41,185 nt of DNA from Anaerolineae bacterium. GTDB taxonomy: Bacteria; Chloroflexota; Anaerolineae; Aggregatilineales; Aggregatilineaceae. Of this stretch, positions 26,989 to 34,802 are shown piece by piece; within the stretch, counting starts at the first letter, position 1; the number at the start of each line of letters is the position of its first letter. Below the pieces are notes generated by a model. It was not told the origin of the DNA and made no database searches. It saw only the letters and a program-made list of their open reading frames with translations. The translations under genes and the position numbers were made by a program. The stretch covers positions 1 through 41,185 of the forward strand of contig JAHDWP010000030.1 of the NCBI GenBank assembly GCA_023382715.1, read 5' to 3'.

Positions 26989-27007
26989 ATTAACCCTATC
27001 CGTTAAT
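26989..27007. promoter_or_regulatory. Candidate HigA autoregulatory operator
   Basis: ATTAAC-CCTATCC-GTTAAT is a palindrome with perfect 6-bp arms immediately downstream of the -10. It overlaps the expected transcription start, where HigA-type antitoxins commonly bind to repress their own operon. Confidence 0.65.
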
Positions 27008-27029
27008 GTATTCGGGAGGCGTTTAGGGA

Positions 27030-27365
27030 GTGGAAATAACTTTCGAGGCCAATAAGCTTCGTGAGGAATGTTCTTCTTTCAAACTCTTAGTTAAACGTTA
27101 CGGCGAGGGACAGGCGAAAAAGATAAGACAGCGTCTTGACGATCTTCGTGCGGCAACGATCCTTGAAGATATGCGGTATATCGGGGGCCGCTGTCACGAG
27201 CTCAAAGGGGATCGGCAGGGACAATTGTCGCTCGATCTCGTTCATCCCTACCGCCTCATCTTCGAAGTCGCTAATGAGCCAATTCCCAGGAAGCCAGACG
27301 GTGGCCTGGACTGGAAGCGGGTCACTGCCGTCCGGATACTGGGAGTGGAGGACACACATGGGTAA
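27030..27365 (+). CDS. higB: HigB-type toxin (RelE/ParE superfamily)
   Basis: This 111-residue protein has the HigB pattern: a basic helical N-terminus and the motif GRCHELKGDRQGQLSLDL followed by HPYRLIFEV, the core strands of RelE-fold mRNA interferases. It would cleave mRNA on the ribosome when free of antitoxin. The start is GTG at 27030, with GGGAGG about 10 nt upstream. It overlaps the antitoxin gene by 8 bp. The toxin-first order is characteristic of higBA. The base composition here is less GC-rich than that of its neighbours, which suggests horizontal acquisition. Confidence 0.88.
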   Translation: MEITFEANKLREECSSFKLLVKRYGEGQAKKIRQRLDDLRAATILEDMRYIGGRCHELKGDRQGQLSLDLVHPYRLIFEVANEPIPRKPDGGLDWKRVTAVRILGVEDTHG

Positions 27366-28488
27366 CGTAGTGAATGAGTATCATCCTGACGTAGTTTCCC
27401 CTCCAGGGGAGACATTGCAGGAGATTCTCGATACTATTGGCATGTCCCAGGCGCAACTGGCACGGCGCACAGGCAGGCCCATCAAAACTATCAATGAGAT
27501 CATCAAGGGTAAGGCTGCGATCACGCCGGAGACAGCCCTTCAGTTGGAGCGTGTCCTGAGAGTGCCAGCCTCCTTCTGGCTGAGGCGCGAGCAGCACTAC
27601 CGCGAGTCAATCACCAGGCAAAAGGAGCGGGAAGCTCTGGCCGCTCAGACCGAGTGGCTGAAGTCAAGCAGGATTCCCTGGAAGGAGATGGCGTCCAAAG
27701 GCTGGATTGATCCCTCTGATCCTGATGATCCCGTTCAGGTGCTAGAGATGGTACTCAGCTTCTTTGGCATCACTTCTCCGCTGCAATGGTCCGCCCTCGA
27801 CTACCAGGCCTGCTTCCGCCAGTCTCACGCCTACGAAGTCAATCAGGCGGCGGTAGCAGCCTGGCTGCGCAAAGGTGAGCTTGAAGCACAAGCCATCCAC
27901 TGCGCCCCATACGATCCACGCAGATTTCGGGATGCGCTGGGCGAGGCGCGGGCGTTGACGCGGGCAGCGCCGGAAGTCTTCGTGCCTGAACTACGTGCAG
28001 TCTGTGCGGCAGCAGGGGTCGCCGTCGTGTTCGTGCCTGAACTCGGTGGATCGCGCGTGAGCGGGGCAACTCGCTGGCTTAGTCCCACAAAAGCCCTTAT
28101 TCAACTGAGCCTGCGCTACAAGACGGATGATCAATTATGGTTCTCGTTTTTCCATGAGGCGGGGCACATCGTCCTGCATGGGAAGAGCGAAGTGTTCCTT
28201 GAAACAGATGGCGAAGGGGCTGTGAACTCAAAGGAGACGAAGGCCGATACGTTCGCTGCTGATCTCCTTATCCCGCCGGCGCAGATGGCTCACCTCAGAC
28301 GCCTGATCCCTGTGCAGGGGAGATTCATAAGCCTGGAGAAGATCAGGAAGTTCTCCGGCGAGATAGGCATAGCACCCGGTATTGTGGTGGGCAGGCTGCA
28401 ACACGAGGGGCTGCTGCCGTACACGCACGGCAATGGACTCAAAGTGAGACTCGGATTAGATCGAGTTGTAGCACAGGCGGGTTCTTAG
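27358..28488 (+). CDS. higA: HigA-type antitoxin fused to an ImmA/IrrE-family metallopeptidase
   Basis: This 376-residue protein has an N-terminal XRE helix-turn-helix (about 17-72, with MSQAQLARRTGRPIKTINEI), matching HigA antitoxins of about 100 residues. The rest is an extension. Its C-terminal half has the zinc-peptidase motif HEAGH (266-270) and the downstream segment ETKADTFAADLLIP (293-306), typical of ImmA/IrrE peptidases that cleave repressors. Plain HigA lacks this domain. The ATG at 27358 overlaps the toxin stop by 8 bp, with GGAGG close upstream. The HTH should bind the toxin and the palindrome at 26989. The peptidase may cleave an antitoxin or repressor in response to stress; this is inference. 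Confidence 0.9.
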   Translation: MGNVVNEYHPDVVSPPGETLQEILDTIGMSQAQLARRTGRPIKTINEIIKGKAAITPETALQLERVLRVPASFWLRREQHYRESITRQKEREALAAQTEWLKSSRIPWKEMASKGWIDPSDPDDPVQVLEMVLSFFGITSPLQWSALDYQACFRQSHAYEVNQAAVAAWLRKGELEAQAIHCAPYDPRRFRDALGEARALTRAAPEVFVPELRAVCAAAGVAVVFVPELGGSRVSGATRWLSPTKALIQLSLRYKTDDQLWFSFFHEAGHIVLHGKSEVFLETDGEGAVNSKETKADTFAADLLIPPAQMAHLRRLIPVQGRFISLEKIRKFSGEIGIAPGIVVGRLQHEGLLPYTHGNGLKVRLGLDRVVAQAGS

Positions 28489-28490
28489 AG

Positions 28491-28764
28491 GTGTCTGGGA
28501 ACCCCTCACCCCTGCACCCCTCTCCCTCACCGGGGCGAGGGGAAATTCTGCGCCTTGCTCCCCTTCTCCCCCTGGAGGGAGAAGGGGTTGGGGGATGAGG
28601 GGGAGCTTACCATACACCCTTTAGAGCGTGTCTGGGAACCCCTCATCCCTGCACCCCTCTCCCTCACCGGGGCGAGGGGAAATCCTGCGCTTTGCTCCCC
28701 TTCTCCCCCTGGAGGGAGAAGGGGTTGGGGGATGAGGGGGAGCTTACCATACACCCTTTGAGGA
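28491..28764. repeat. Two tandem 137-bp copies of a C/G-rich hairpin element
   Basis: Copies start at 28491 and 28628 (GTGTCTGGGAACCCCTCA) and differ at only about three of the first 130 positions. Each has outer arms CCCCTCA..CCC and GGGG.ATGAGGGG plus two inner hairpins (CCCCTC/GAGGGG and CTTCTCCC/GGGAGAAG), giving a cloverleaf-like layout. No coding potential is seen. Confidence 0.85.
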
Positions 28765-28852
28765 ACGCATCCTCGCTTGCAGAGTGCGTGCAAAACCTAT
28801 CAGGGGGGCACTGCGCCGCTGCGCCCTGGGTTACCTCACCCCCCCAGCCCCG
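28765..28852. other. Spacer with remnants of the palindromic intergenic element
   Basis: The stretch begins with GTGCGTGCAAAACCTATCAGG. A similar GCGTGCAAAACCTGTCAGG occurs at 34403. These resemble a loosely inverted version of the CTGTCAGCCTTTGCGCGC end of the element that follows, so the whole may be one composite element with imperfect inverted ends. No gene is seen. Confidence 0.4.
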
Positions 28853-28888
28853 CGCCCGGCGAGTCGCTGTCAGCCTTTGCGCGCATCC
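28853..28888 (+). repeat. Promoter-linked dispersed element, copy 3
   Basis: This is the same 36-bp motif, identical to copy 2 over its first 31 bases. The core begins at 28874, 30 bp before the -35 TTGACA at 28904. Confidence 0.75.
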
Positions 28889-28903
28889 GCGCGCTTTTGA
28901 AAC

Positions 28904-29019
28904 TTGACAACTCCCCGCCCACTTGCGCTACAATAACAAATGGCCATTATATATGGCAGTGCGACGCGCATCATCCCTGATAGTCCCGTCTTCGGCTTCG
29001 ACAGGCGGGACTTTCATTT
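28904..29019 (+). ncRNA. Candidate ~80-nt small RNA with its own promoter and terminator
   Basis: TTGACA (28904-28909) and TACAAT (28929-28934) are 19 bp apart. About 50 bp later AGTCCCG (28982-28988) pairs with CGGGACT (29006-29012) and is followed by TTTCATTT. Transcription from about 28941 would give an RNA of roughly 80 nt that stops just before the convergent membrane-protein gene. A 36-codon frame from 28940 has no ribosome site and overlaps that gene, so a noncoding product is preferred. Confidence 0.4.
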
Positions 29020-29022
29020 CGC

Positions 29023-30894
29023 TCACCCTTCTTCCGTCACCACCTCGTAGACGCGCGCACCGTCGCGGTCGAAGACCAGCCGCAGATAGGGCGCATCCCC
29101 CACCTTCTCCGCCGCATACGACGCCGCTTCGTCCAGCGGCGGACGCCAGCGCACCATATCGGCCAGCGCATCCGGGTTGGCGAAGACCTGCGGCACCAGC
29201 ACGTAGCGCACCCCTGCCGCCAGCAGCGCCCCCCGCTGCGCCGGATCAGCCGGATCGTGCCAGAAGGCGCGCAGCGCGTCCTGCTCGGCGTCGGCGCGCG
29301 CCGTCCCGCGGAAGAACGGCTGCGGGCGGAAGAAGATAGCGTCGCGCTCGGCGATGACCGGCGCCCAGTCACCCTCGTGCGGGCCAGGGTGATTCAGCAC
29401 GCGCGCATTGGAGGGCGCATGATCGCGCAGCCACTGCATCGCCGCCACGTCCGCCGCTGACGAGAACGCGCCGTAGAAGCGCACGCCCACGTCTTTGCTG
29501 ACCGCCAGCAGCGGGCCGGACGCGACGACGATCGCCAGCAAAATCGCCGCGCCCAGCGCCACCGCCGGATAAGCCAGCCGCCGCGCCAGCCGATCCGTAT
29601 GCGCCGCGCCCCGCCGGTCGGCCAGCCACAGCAGCCCGCTCCCGCCGAGAATCGTGTAGGGGATGATCGGCCCGTGCCAGGCCAGGCTGAACGGGTAATC
29701 GTACTTGAGCAGCGGGGCCAGCAGCGCCGGGAATGCCTGCTCCAGCAGGCCGAGCGTCGAGAACTCGACGATGGCCGCCAGCCAGACCAGCGCCAGCAGA
29801 GTCGCCGGGGATCGCTGTCGCACCCCGGCCAGCGCGCCGATCGCGGCCAGCGCCACGATCACCCCGCCGTGCATGATCACCATCGTCCGCCAGTGCGCGG
29901 CGCTGACCTCGAACGGCGATTCGATGCCGGAGCCGAGCAGCTCGCGCAGGCCCACCAGCCAGGGCGCGACCAACAGCAGCGCCGCCAGCGGTATCCACAC
30001 GGCGACTGTCAGCCAGGCGCGGAGCGCCGGGCGCGGGCGGGCCAGCCACACGACGATCAGCCAGGGCACATAGCCGATGATCAGGGCGATGGTCGTGTCT
30101 GGCTGGCTGAGCGGCACCGCCGCCAGGCAGATCGCCGCCAGCGCCCCGTTCCACCCGTCCGGCGAACGCAGCGCGCGCAGGGCAAAGATGAGAAATCCCA
30201 GCGAGAAAGCCAGCGCCAGCAGCGCCGTGTAATGGGAGTCCATGAAGGCGGTGAGCAGGCCCGTCCCGCCCAGCGCCGCCAGCAGGAAGGCGCGGCCCAG
30301 CCGCCGGTCACCCAGCTCGCAGCCCAGGTCGTAGGCGGCCCAGGCGAACAGTGCCGCCGTCGCCGCGCCGAGCGCCATCTGCAATGCGTGAATGCCGGGG
30401 GTAAAGCGCGCGCTCAGGTGAGCGATCAGGCCCGGCTGCGCGGGCGAATAGAGATACTCGATCTCCGGGTGCCAGGGGGCCAGCGCCGTGTAGTCACCGC
30501 CGTCGCGCAGCGCCAGGGCCAGGCTGCCGAAGCCCTGCGCGTCTGTGTCGAGCGGCACGGGCAGCACCAGCAGGACGACGCCAAAGGCAGCGATGACCAG
30601 CGCCAGGGCTGCCAGATCGCGGGCAGTGGGCCGTTCCCAGCCACCGGGTGCGTGGTGCTGGCGGCGCAGCGCCAACCCGGTCGCCGCCGCGAACACGAGG
30701 AGCCAGGCCGCGTCGCCCAGCCCGGCAGACCAGCCGATCAGCGGGGCGAGCAGCCAGGTCAGGTCTGTGATGGCGGCCAGGGCCAGCACACTGCCCAGGC
30801 CAACGCGCAGCTCGCGCGCCGGCAGCGCGGCGGCAGCCAGCGTCCCCAGGCCGAGCAGCACGCCGACCAGCAGCAGATAAGCGGCAAAATCCAT
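29023..30894 (-). CDS. Polytopic membrane protein with extracytoplasmic C-terminal domain (GT-C-like)
   Basis: This 623-residue protein has about a dozen hydrophobic segments in the first ~480 residues, then a soluble region of about 140 residues. The tail contains NARVLNHPGPHEGDWAPVI and RYVLVPQVFANPDALAD. The layout resembles GT-C lipid-linked sugar transferases and the large membrane proteins of exopolysaccharide clusters. No catalytic residues can be assigned with confidence. The ATG at 30894, 16 bp after the acyltransferase stop, was chosen; a TTG at 30939 would run into that gene. It is the last gene of a leftward set with two glycosyltransferases and an acyltransferase, so a role in surface glycan assembly is likely. 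Confidence 0.75.
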   Translation of the reverse strand: MDFAAYLLLVGVLLGLGTLAAAALPARELRVGLGSVLALAAITDLTWLLAPLIGWSAGLGDAAWLLVFAAATGLALRRQHHAPGGWERPTARDLAALALVIAAFGVVLLVLPVPLDTDAQGFGSLALALRDGGDYTALAPWHPEIEYLYSPAQPGLIAHLSARFTPGIHALQMALGAATAALFAWAAYDLGCELGDRRLGRAFLLAALGGTGLLTAFMDSHYTALLALAFSLGFLIFALRALRSPDGWNGALAAICLAAVPLSQPDTTIALIIGYVPWLIVVWLARPRPALRAWLTVAVWIPLAALLLVAPWLVGLRELLGSGIESPFEVSAAHWRTMVIMHGGVIVALAAIGALAGVRQRSPATLLALVWLAAIVEFSTLGLLEQAFPALLAPLLKYDYPFSLAWHGPIIPYTILGGSGLLWLADRRGAAHTDRLARRLAYPAVALGAAILLAIVVASGPLLAVSKDVGVRFYGAFSSAADVAAMQWLRDHAPSNARVLNHPGPHEGDWAPVIAERDAIFFRPQPFFRGTARADAEQDALRAFWHDPADPAQRGALLAAGVRYVLVPQVFANPDALADMVRWRPPLDEAASYAAEKVGDAPYLRLVFDRDGARVYEVVTEEG

Positions 30895-30910
30895 CAGCGG
30901 CCCCCGCGCG

Positions 30911-31603
30911 TCAGAGGTGACGGAGCCGCGCGGCGTCAAGCGGGCGGATGGGCCGGGCGGGATTGCCCGCTGCGATCACGCCGGGCGGAAGGCTGCGCGT
31001 CACGATGCTGCCCGCGCCGATCACGCTGCCCGCCCCGATCGTCACCCCCTTGAGCACCAGCGAGTTCATGCCAATAAAGACGCCATCTTCGATAATCACC
31101 GGGGCGGTCGCGCCGTCCAGCGGACGGGCCAGGCGCGCCGCCAGATCGAGCGGGTGGAAGTCGGTGTCGGTGATGACGCAGTTGGCCCCCACCCACACAT
31201 CATCGCCGATGGTGATCGACTCCTCAGCGCAGATCGTCCCGCCGGTCATGCCGAAGCCGCGCCCGATGACCAGCCGCGCACCGGGCCGGCGCGTGGAGAG
31301 AATGACCGGGTGGTTGGGGCCGAGCGCGTTGCTGTGCGGCGTCGAGCGCAGCGACAGCCCGTCGCCGATGGTCAGCGTGCTGCGGCGGTGCTTCTGCAGG
31401 ATAGGCACGCCGTAGAAGCGCCAGCCGCGCCCCCAGCGCACGCCCGCCAGGGCGAAGATCAGCCACGTGCCCGGCCAGCTCAGCCAGCGGCGCAGCTCCA
31501 GCCGGACGCGCCAGGGCGTGTCCAGGGCCATGCGCAGCGCGCCCGCCGAGAGCAGCCTCTCCGGCGGGGCGGGGTCGTGATCGTGCTGTGAGTGCTCGCT
31601 CAT
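30911..31603 (-). CDS. Hexapeptide-repeat (left-handed beta-helix) acyltransferase
   Basis: This 230-residue protein has its hexapeptide-repeat region from about residue 75 to 215. Typical coils are ITIGDDVWVGANCVI and VIIEDGVFIGMNSLVL, followed by GAGSVIGAGSIVTRSLPPG and AAGNPARPIR. TDTDFHPLD contains the likely active-site His, in the position seen in maltose/galactoside acetyltransferases and WcaF-type proteins. It would O-acetylate a sugar in glycan synthesis. ATG 31603 is the start; a TTG one codon upstream is unlikely. It lies between a glycosyltransferase gene (93-bp gap) and the membrane-protein gene. Confidence 0.88.
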   Translation of the reverse strand: MSEHSQHDHDPAPPERLLSAGALRMALDTPWRVRLELRRWLSWPGTWLIFALAGVRWGRGWRFYGVPILQKHRRSTLTIGDGLSLRSTPHSNALGPNHPVILSTRRPGARLVIGRGFGMTGGTICAEESITIGDDVWVGANCVITDTDFHPLDLAARLARPLDGATAPVIIEDGVFIGMNSLVLKGVTIGAGSVIGAGSIVTRSLPPGVIAAGNPARPIRPLDAARLRHL

Positions 31604-31699
31604 CAATAGCCAGCCTTGCTTGCCAGTTGCTCACCTCGCCCCGTCTCGCTCAGCTTCCCAGGGGGTGAGGTCGCGGGCGAAAAAACAACGACCCAGCGA

Positions 31700-32896
31700 T
31701 CAGGACAGGTACCCCTGGATGATGCTCACCAGTTGTCTGGCGCGGTGGCGGAAGGTGTGCTCCTTCAGGAAGCGCTCGCGGGCGGCCTGGCCCATCGCAC
31801 GCCGGACGTCGTCGTGCGCCAGCAGCCAAGTATACCGCTCAATCGCTTCTTCGGCGCTGTGCACGACGATCAGCTCCTTCTCCGGCTCGAACCACGTCTC
31901 GAGGCCCTCGTAAGGGTTGCAGACCATGCACGCGCCCAGCGAAGCCAGCTCGAACGGGCGCGACGACGATGAAGCGAACACCGAGGCATGGGCTTTGCGT
32001 GTGATGACCAGGTTGAGCTTGCTGCGGCAGGCGTACTCGCGCAGCTTGCTGAACGAAAGATAGGGCAGCATCTGCGCCCGGCCCAGGTCGCCCAGGCGCG
32101 TCCCGCGCACGGCGAAGCGCGCATCCGGCAGCGCCAGGCTCGGCGCGCGTACCATCGCTTCGATCCACTCAGCGCGATACTCGCGCCCGTGCCCGTAGAA
32201 GAACGCGTCGAGGTCTTGCGGCACGTCCACCGGGCTGAACAGGTCTTCGTCCGCGCCGTAGAACAGCGTGTGCACGGCGCGCGCGCCCAGGTCGAGCAGG
32301 CCCTGCCGCCCGCCCTCGCTGTTGGAGATGAACGCCGTGTATTCAGACAGGTCTGCGCCCTGGTAGATGCGGAAGCCAGTGGCGAAGCCCATGAAAGTGG
32401 GCAGGCTGGCCGGCACGTCGCCATCGTAGAAGAAGACCGGCTTGTGGTGCTGCTCGGTGATGTGGCGGGCCACGCCGGGCAGGTGGTTGGCCGGCACGGT
32501 GATCACCAGCACGGCGTCCACGTCCGGCTGCTGGCGCAGAATGTGATCCACATGTCGCCGCCAGCGGGGCGCGATCACCGTCTGCGCGATGCGGCGCACG
32601 GCCCGGTCGGCGAGGCTCTCGCCCTCGACCTGCGTCCCGGCGGCCTGCGTTTGCCTGACGCCGGTGAGGCGGCGCAGCGTGTCGCGGGCCAGCTTGAAGG
32701 CGTCGCCCTCGCGCTTGGCTGGGTTGGGCGCGGCCCGCCACCAGGGGGACTCGATGGCCGGCCCCTGGTAGGGCGCAGCGATCACGTCCACGCCCACTTC
32801 GTACAGCGCCTTGAGCAACTGCCACCAGGCGGGCGTGGCGCTGAAGGGCTGCGTCAGGTCGAGCGAAGAGACGATCACCAGCAGTTTCATGGACAT
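31700..32896 (-). CDS. Glycosyltransferase, CgeB/GT4-like
   Basis: This 398-residue protein has two Rossmann-like halves of the GT-B fold. The C-terminal half contains RPFELASLGACMVCNPYEGLE, the usual nucleotide-sugar-binding region, and ends with a helical tail, REHTFRHRARQL-like, as in CgeB-type spore-coat/surface glycosyltransferases. There is no signal peptide or membrane segment. The start is the ATG at 32896 (AGGA about 5 nt upstream); an ATG two codons later is possible. The gene follows the other glycosyltransferase after 24 bp. The donor and acceptor sugars are unknown. Confidence 0.85.
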   Translation of the reverse strand: MSMKLLVIVSSLDLTQPFSATPAWWQLLKALYEVGVDVIAAPYQGPAIESPWWRAAPNPAKREGDAFKLARDTLRRLTGVRQTQAAGTQVEGESLADRAVRRIAQTVIAPRWRRHVDHILRQQPDVDAVLVITVPANHLPGVARHITEQHHKPVFFYDGDVPASLPTFMGFATGFRIYQGADLSEYTAFISNSEGGRQGLLDLGARAVHTLFYGADEDLFSPVDVPQDLDAFFYGHGREYRAEWIEAMVRAPSLALPDARFAVRGTRLGDLGRAQMLPYLSFSKLREYACRSKLNLVITRKAHASVFASSSSRPFELASLGACMVCNPYEGLETWFEPEKELIVVHSAEEAIERYTWLLAHDDVRRAMGQAARERFLKEHTFRHRARQLVSIIQGYLS

Positions 32897-32920
32897 GCCA
32901 TCCTGGAAGAGAAGCTGGGG

Positions 32921-34219
32921 TCAGGAGTCGGGAGCCGAGCGTTGTGCTGAGCGCCCCGCCCGGCGGCGTGCGATGGCCCGCTCGGAGACGGCGAGCATCT
33001 TCTCGGTCTGCTGTTGCAGCGTGAAGTGTTCTTCCACGCGCGCGCGCCCGGCGGTGGCCATGCGCGTGCGCAGCGCTTCGTCGGTCAGCAGGCGGGTCAG
33101 GCGGTCAGCCAGCGCCTCGGTGTTGTACGGGTTGACGACGAAGCCAGTCTCGCCGTCGGTGACGACTTCGCGCGGGCCGCCGAAACACGTCACGACGGGC
33201 ACCGCACCGGCGGCCATGCCTTCCAGGGCCGTCAGGCCGAACGTCTCGAAGCACACTGAGGGCAGCGCCACCGCCTGGGCCAGCCGGTAGGCCGTCGCCA
33301 GCTCGCTCCCTTCCAGCCAGCCGCCGGGCACGATGACCCCGGCCAGGTCGCTGTTATCACGGAGAAGCTGTTCCAGGTAGGTATTGGAACGGGCCAGCAC
33401 CAGCAGGGCCACGTCCGGCACTGCCTGGCGCACGCGGCGCAGCGCGGCCAGCAGTTGCTGATCGCCTTTGGCGCGGTTGAGCCGCCCACCGAAGAGGATC
33501 ACCTGCCGTCCCTCCAGCTTGTAGCGTTGGCGCAGCACAGCGATGGCCGCGTCCGGCACGTCGAAGCGGCCCGGATCGATCCCGTTGTGCACCACTTCGA
33601 ACGGGGCCTGGCGGTTGGCTTCCAGCACCGTTTTCAGCTCGCCGCTGACGGCAACGCGCGCGTCCGCGTAATAGCGCAGCGTGTGGCGGATGGAGAGATT
33701 GCGCGCCGGATTCCAGCGGAGGCGCATCTGGCGCAGGTTGTAGCCGAAGGGCAGCCGGTAGTTGAAGCCGTCGCATTGCTCCGGGCGGGCCGGGTCAATG
33801 AAGTGGGTGAGCTTGCCATAGACGACGGTCATCGCGTCGTGAGCGGTGAAGACGGTCGCCGCTCCCACGTGGCGGGCGATGACCAGGCTGTGATAGCTGA
33901 GATGGCTGTGCACGTTGTGGGCGTGCACCACGTCGGGGCGCAGTTGGCGCAGCAGCCGGTTGAGCGGCCAGATAGTCTGCGGGTTGAACAGGCCAAACCA
34001 CGCCCGCCAGCGCTCGGCATAGCGCGAGTGCAGCACGTGCACAGTGAAGCCGTCGCGCTTCTCTGTGCATGGCGGCCCCGGTGACGACGTGATAAAGGTG
34101 ACGCGCTGCCCGGCAGCAACAAATCCCTGCCCCAGTTGCCAGGCGACGCGGCCCGCGCCGCCCGGTTCGTCGGGGGGGAGTCTGTCGCTGAGGATGACGA
34201 TGTGCATGGGCGCTGACAT
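32921..34219 (-). CDS. Glycosyltransferase family 4
   Basis: This 432-residue GT-B enzyme has the GT4 N-terminal signature DRLPPDEPGGAGRVAWQLG and VVHAHNVHSHL. The C-terminal domain holds LFGGRLNRAKG and the E-x7-E region PSVCFETFGLTALEGMAAG that binds the nucleotide-sugar donor, followed by PVVTCFGGPREVV. It transfers a sugar from an activated donor to a lipid- or glycan-linked acceptor in the cytoplasm. The ATG at 34219 or the one four codons on (34207) may be used; neither has a clear SD. It is the first gene of the leftward glycan set. Confidence 0.92.
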   Translation of the reverse strand: MSAPMHIVILSDRLPPDEPGGAGRVAWQLGQGFVAAGQRVTFITSSPGPPCTEKRDGFTVHVLHSRYAERWRAWFGLFNPQTIWPLNRLLRQLRPDVVHAHNVHSHLSYHSLVIARHVGAATVFTAHDAMTVVYGKLTHFIDPARPEQCDGFNYRLPFGYNLRQMRLRWNPARNLSIRHTLRYYADARVAVSGELKTVLEANRQAPFEVVHNGIDPGRFDVPDAAIAVLRQRYKLEGRQVILFGGRLNRAKGDQQLLAALRRVRQAVPDVALLVLARSNTYLEQLLRDNSDLAGVIVPGGWLEGSELATAYRLAQAVALPSVCFETFGLTALEGMAAGAVPVVTCFGGPREVVTDGETGFVVNPYNTEALADRLTRLLTDEALRTRMATAGRARVEEHFTLQQQTEKMLAVSERAIARRRAGRSAQRSAPDS

Positions 34220-34517
34220 AAGACATCGGCAGGTGGTGACCAGGACTCGGTCAGCAGGTGTCAGTCGGTGGCGATCAGGCGCGCACCTGCCCCTTAAGAT
34301 ACCACACCCCCGCCGCCCTGTCAGCCCGCGCGCCTGGCTCATAACAGGGTCTAGAGCCATCCCATCATTCCCCGTCAGCACTTTTGACGCGCTTGCCTAG
34401 GATGCGTGCAAAACCTGTCAGGGAGGGGCGCTGCACAAGACTTCGGAAGCCTGCCCCCGAACATCCCCGCGCAGAGGTGTGTAGCCATACGCTCCTGCGG
34501 GACCTTGCCTCGCCCGA

Positions 34518-34553
34518 CGCCCGGCGAGCCGCTGTCACCCCTTGCGCGCCCCC
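34518..34553 (+). repeat. Promoter-linked dispersed element, copy 4
   Basis: A slightly diverged copy: CGCCCGGCGAGCCGCTGTCA, then CCCCTTGCGCGC. The core begins at about 34539, 31 bp before the -35 at 34570. Confidence 0.65.
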
Positions 34554-34569
34554 TTTGCCCAGGCGCAGG

Positions 34570-34598
34570 TTGAAGATCGAGCCGGGGCGCGGTAGACT
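34570..34598 (+). promoter_or_regulatory. Promoter of the orphan sugar-binding protein gene
   Basis: TTGAAG (34570-34575) and TAGACT (34593-34598) are 17 bp apart, giving a leader of about 195 nt before the ATG at 34803. Confidence 0.5.
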
Positions 34599-34748
34599 AC
34601 AAGTATAGGATAGCGGTGAATATATACATCGCATTCTGGTCATAAAGGAGGTCAATCGAGTAAAATATCTTTAGCCGCTTCAGAAGCCTGGCCTAAGCGT
34701 TTGGGCGCCGCTCTTTTTCCCGGCTGTCTCATACTTTCGGTCCGCACG

Positions 34749-34764
34749 GGGAACGCGCGTTCCC
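34749..34764. promoter_or_regulatory. 16-bp perfect palindrome, candidate operator
   Basis: GGGAACGCGCGTTCCC is self-complementary over its whole length and lies 38 bp upstream of the binding-protein ATG. Its central CG and even symmetry resemble LacI-family operators, but it could equally form an RNA hairpin in the leader. Confidence 0.5.
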
Positions 34765-34802
34765 ACCATTGCTTCGTAGGGTTTTCAAGGAGACTATAAA
34801 CC

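Larger units (their letters stand above)
34220..34802. other. 583-bp divergent intergenic region
   Basis: No credible gene is seen. It contains GCGTGCAAAACCTGTCAGG at about 34403, a copy of the promoter-linked element at 34518, and a promoter at 34570. An orphan strong SD AAAGGAGGTC (34644-34653) has no start codon at a usable distance. A 16-bp perfect palindrome lies 38 bp before the binding-protein gene. On the minus strand TGGTATCTT (34296-34304) could be an extended -10 for the glycosyltransferase gene. Confidence 0.5.

Noticed and set aside
28491-28764. Tandem repeat considered as a CRISPR array
   Set aside because: Only two 137-bp units without unique spacers, each internally palindromic and C/G-rich. 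No cas genes are nearby.
28940-29050. 36-codon open frame
   Set aside because: No ribosome site, runs through a terminator hairpin and overlaps the convergent membrane-protein gene.
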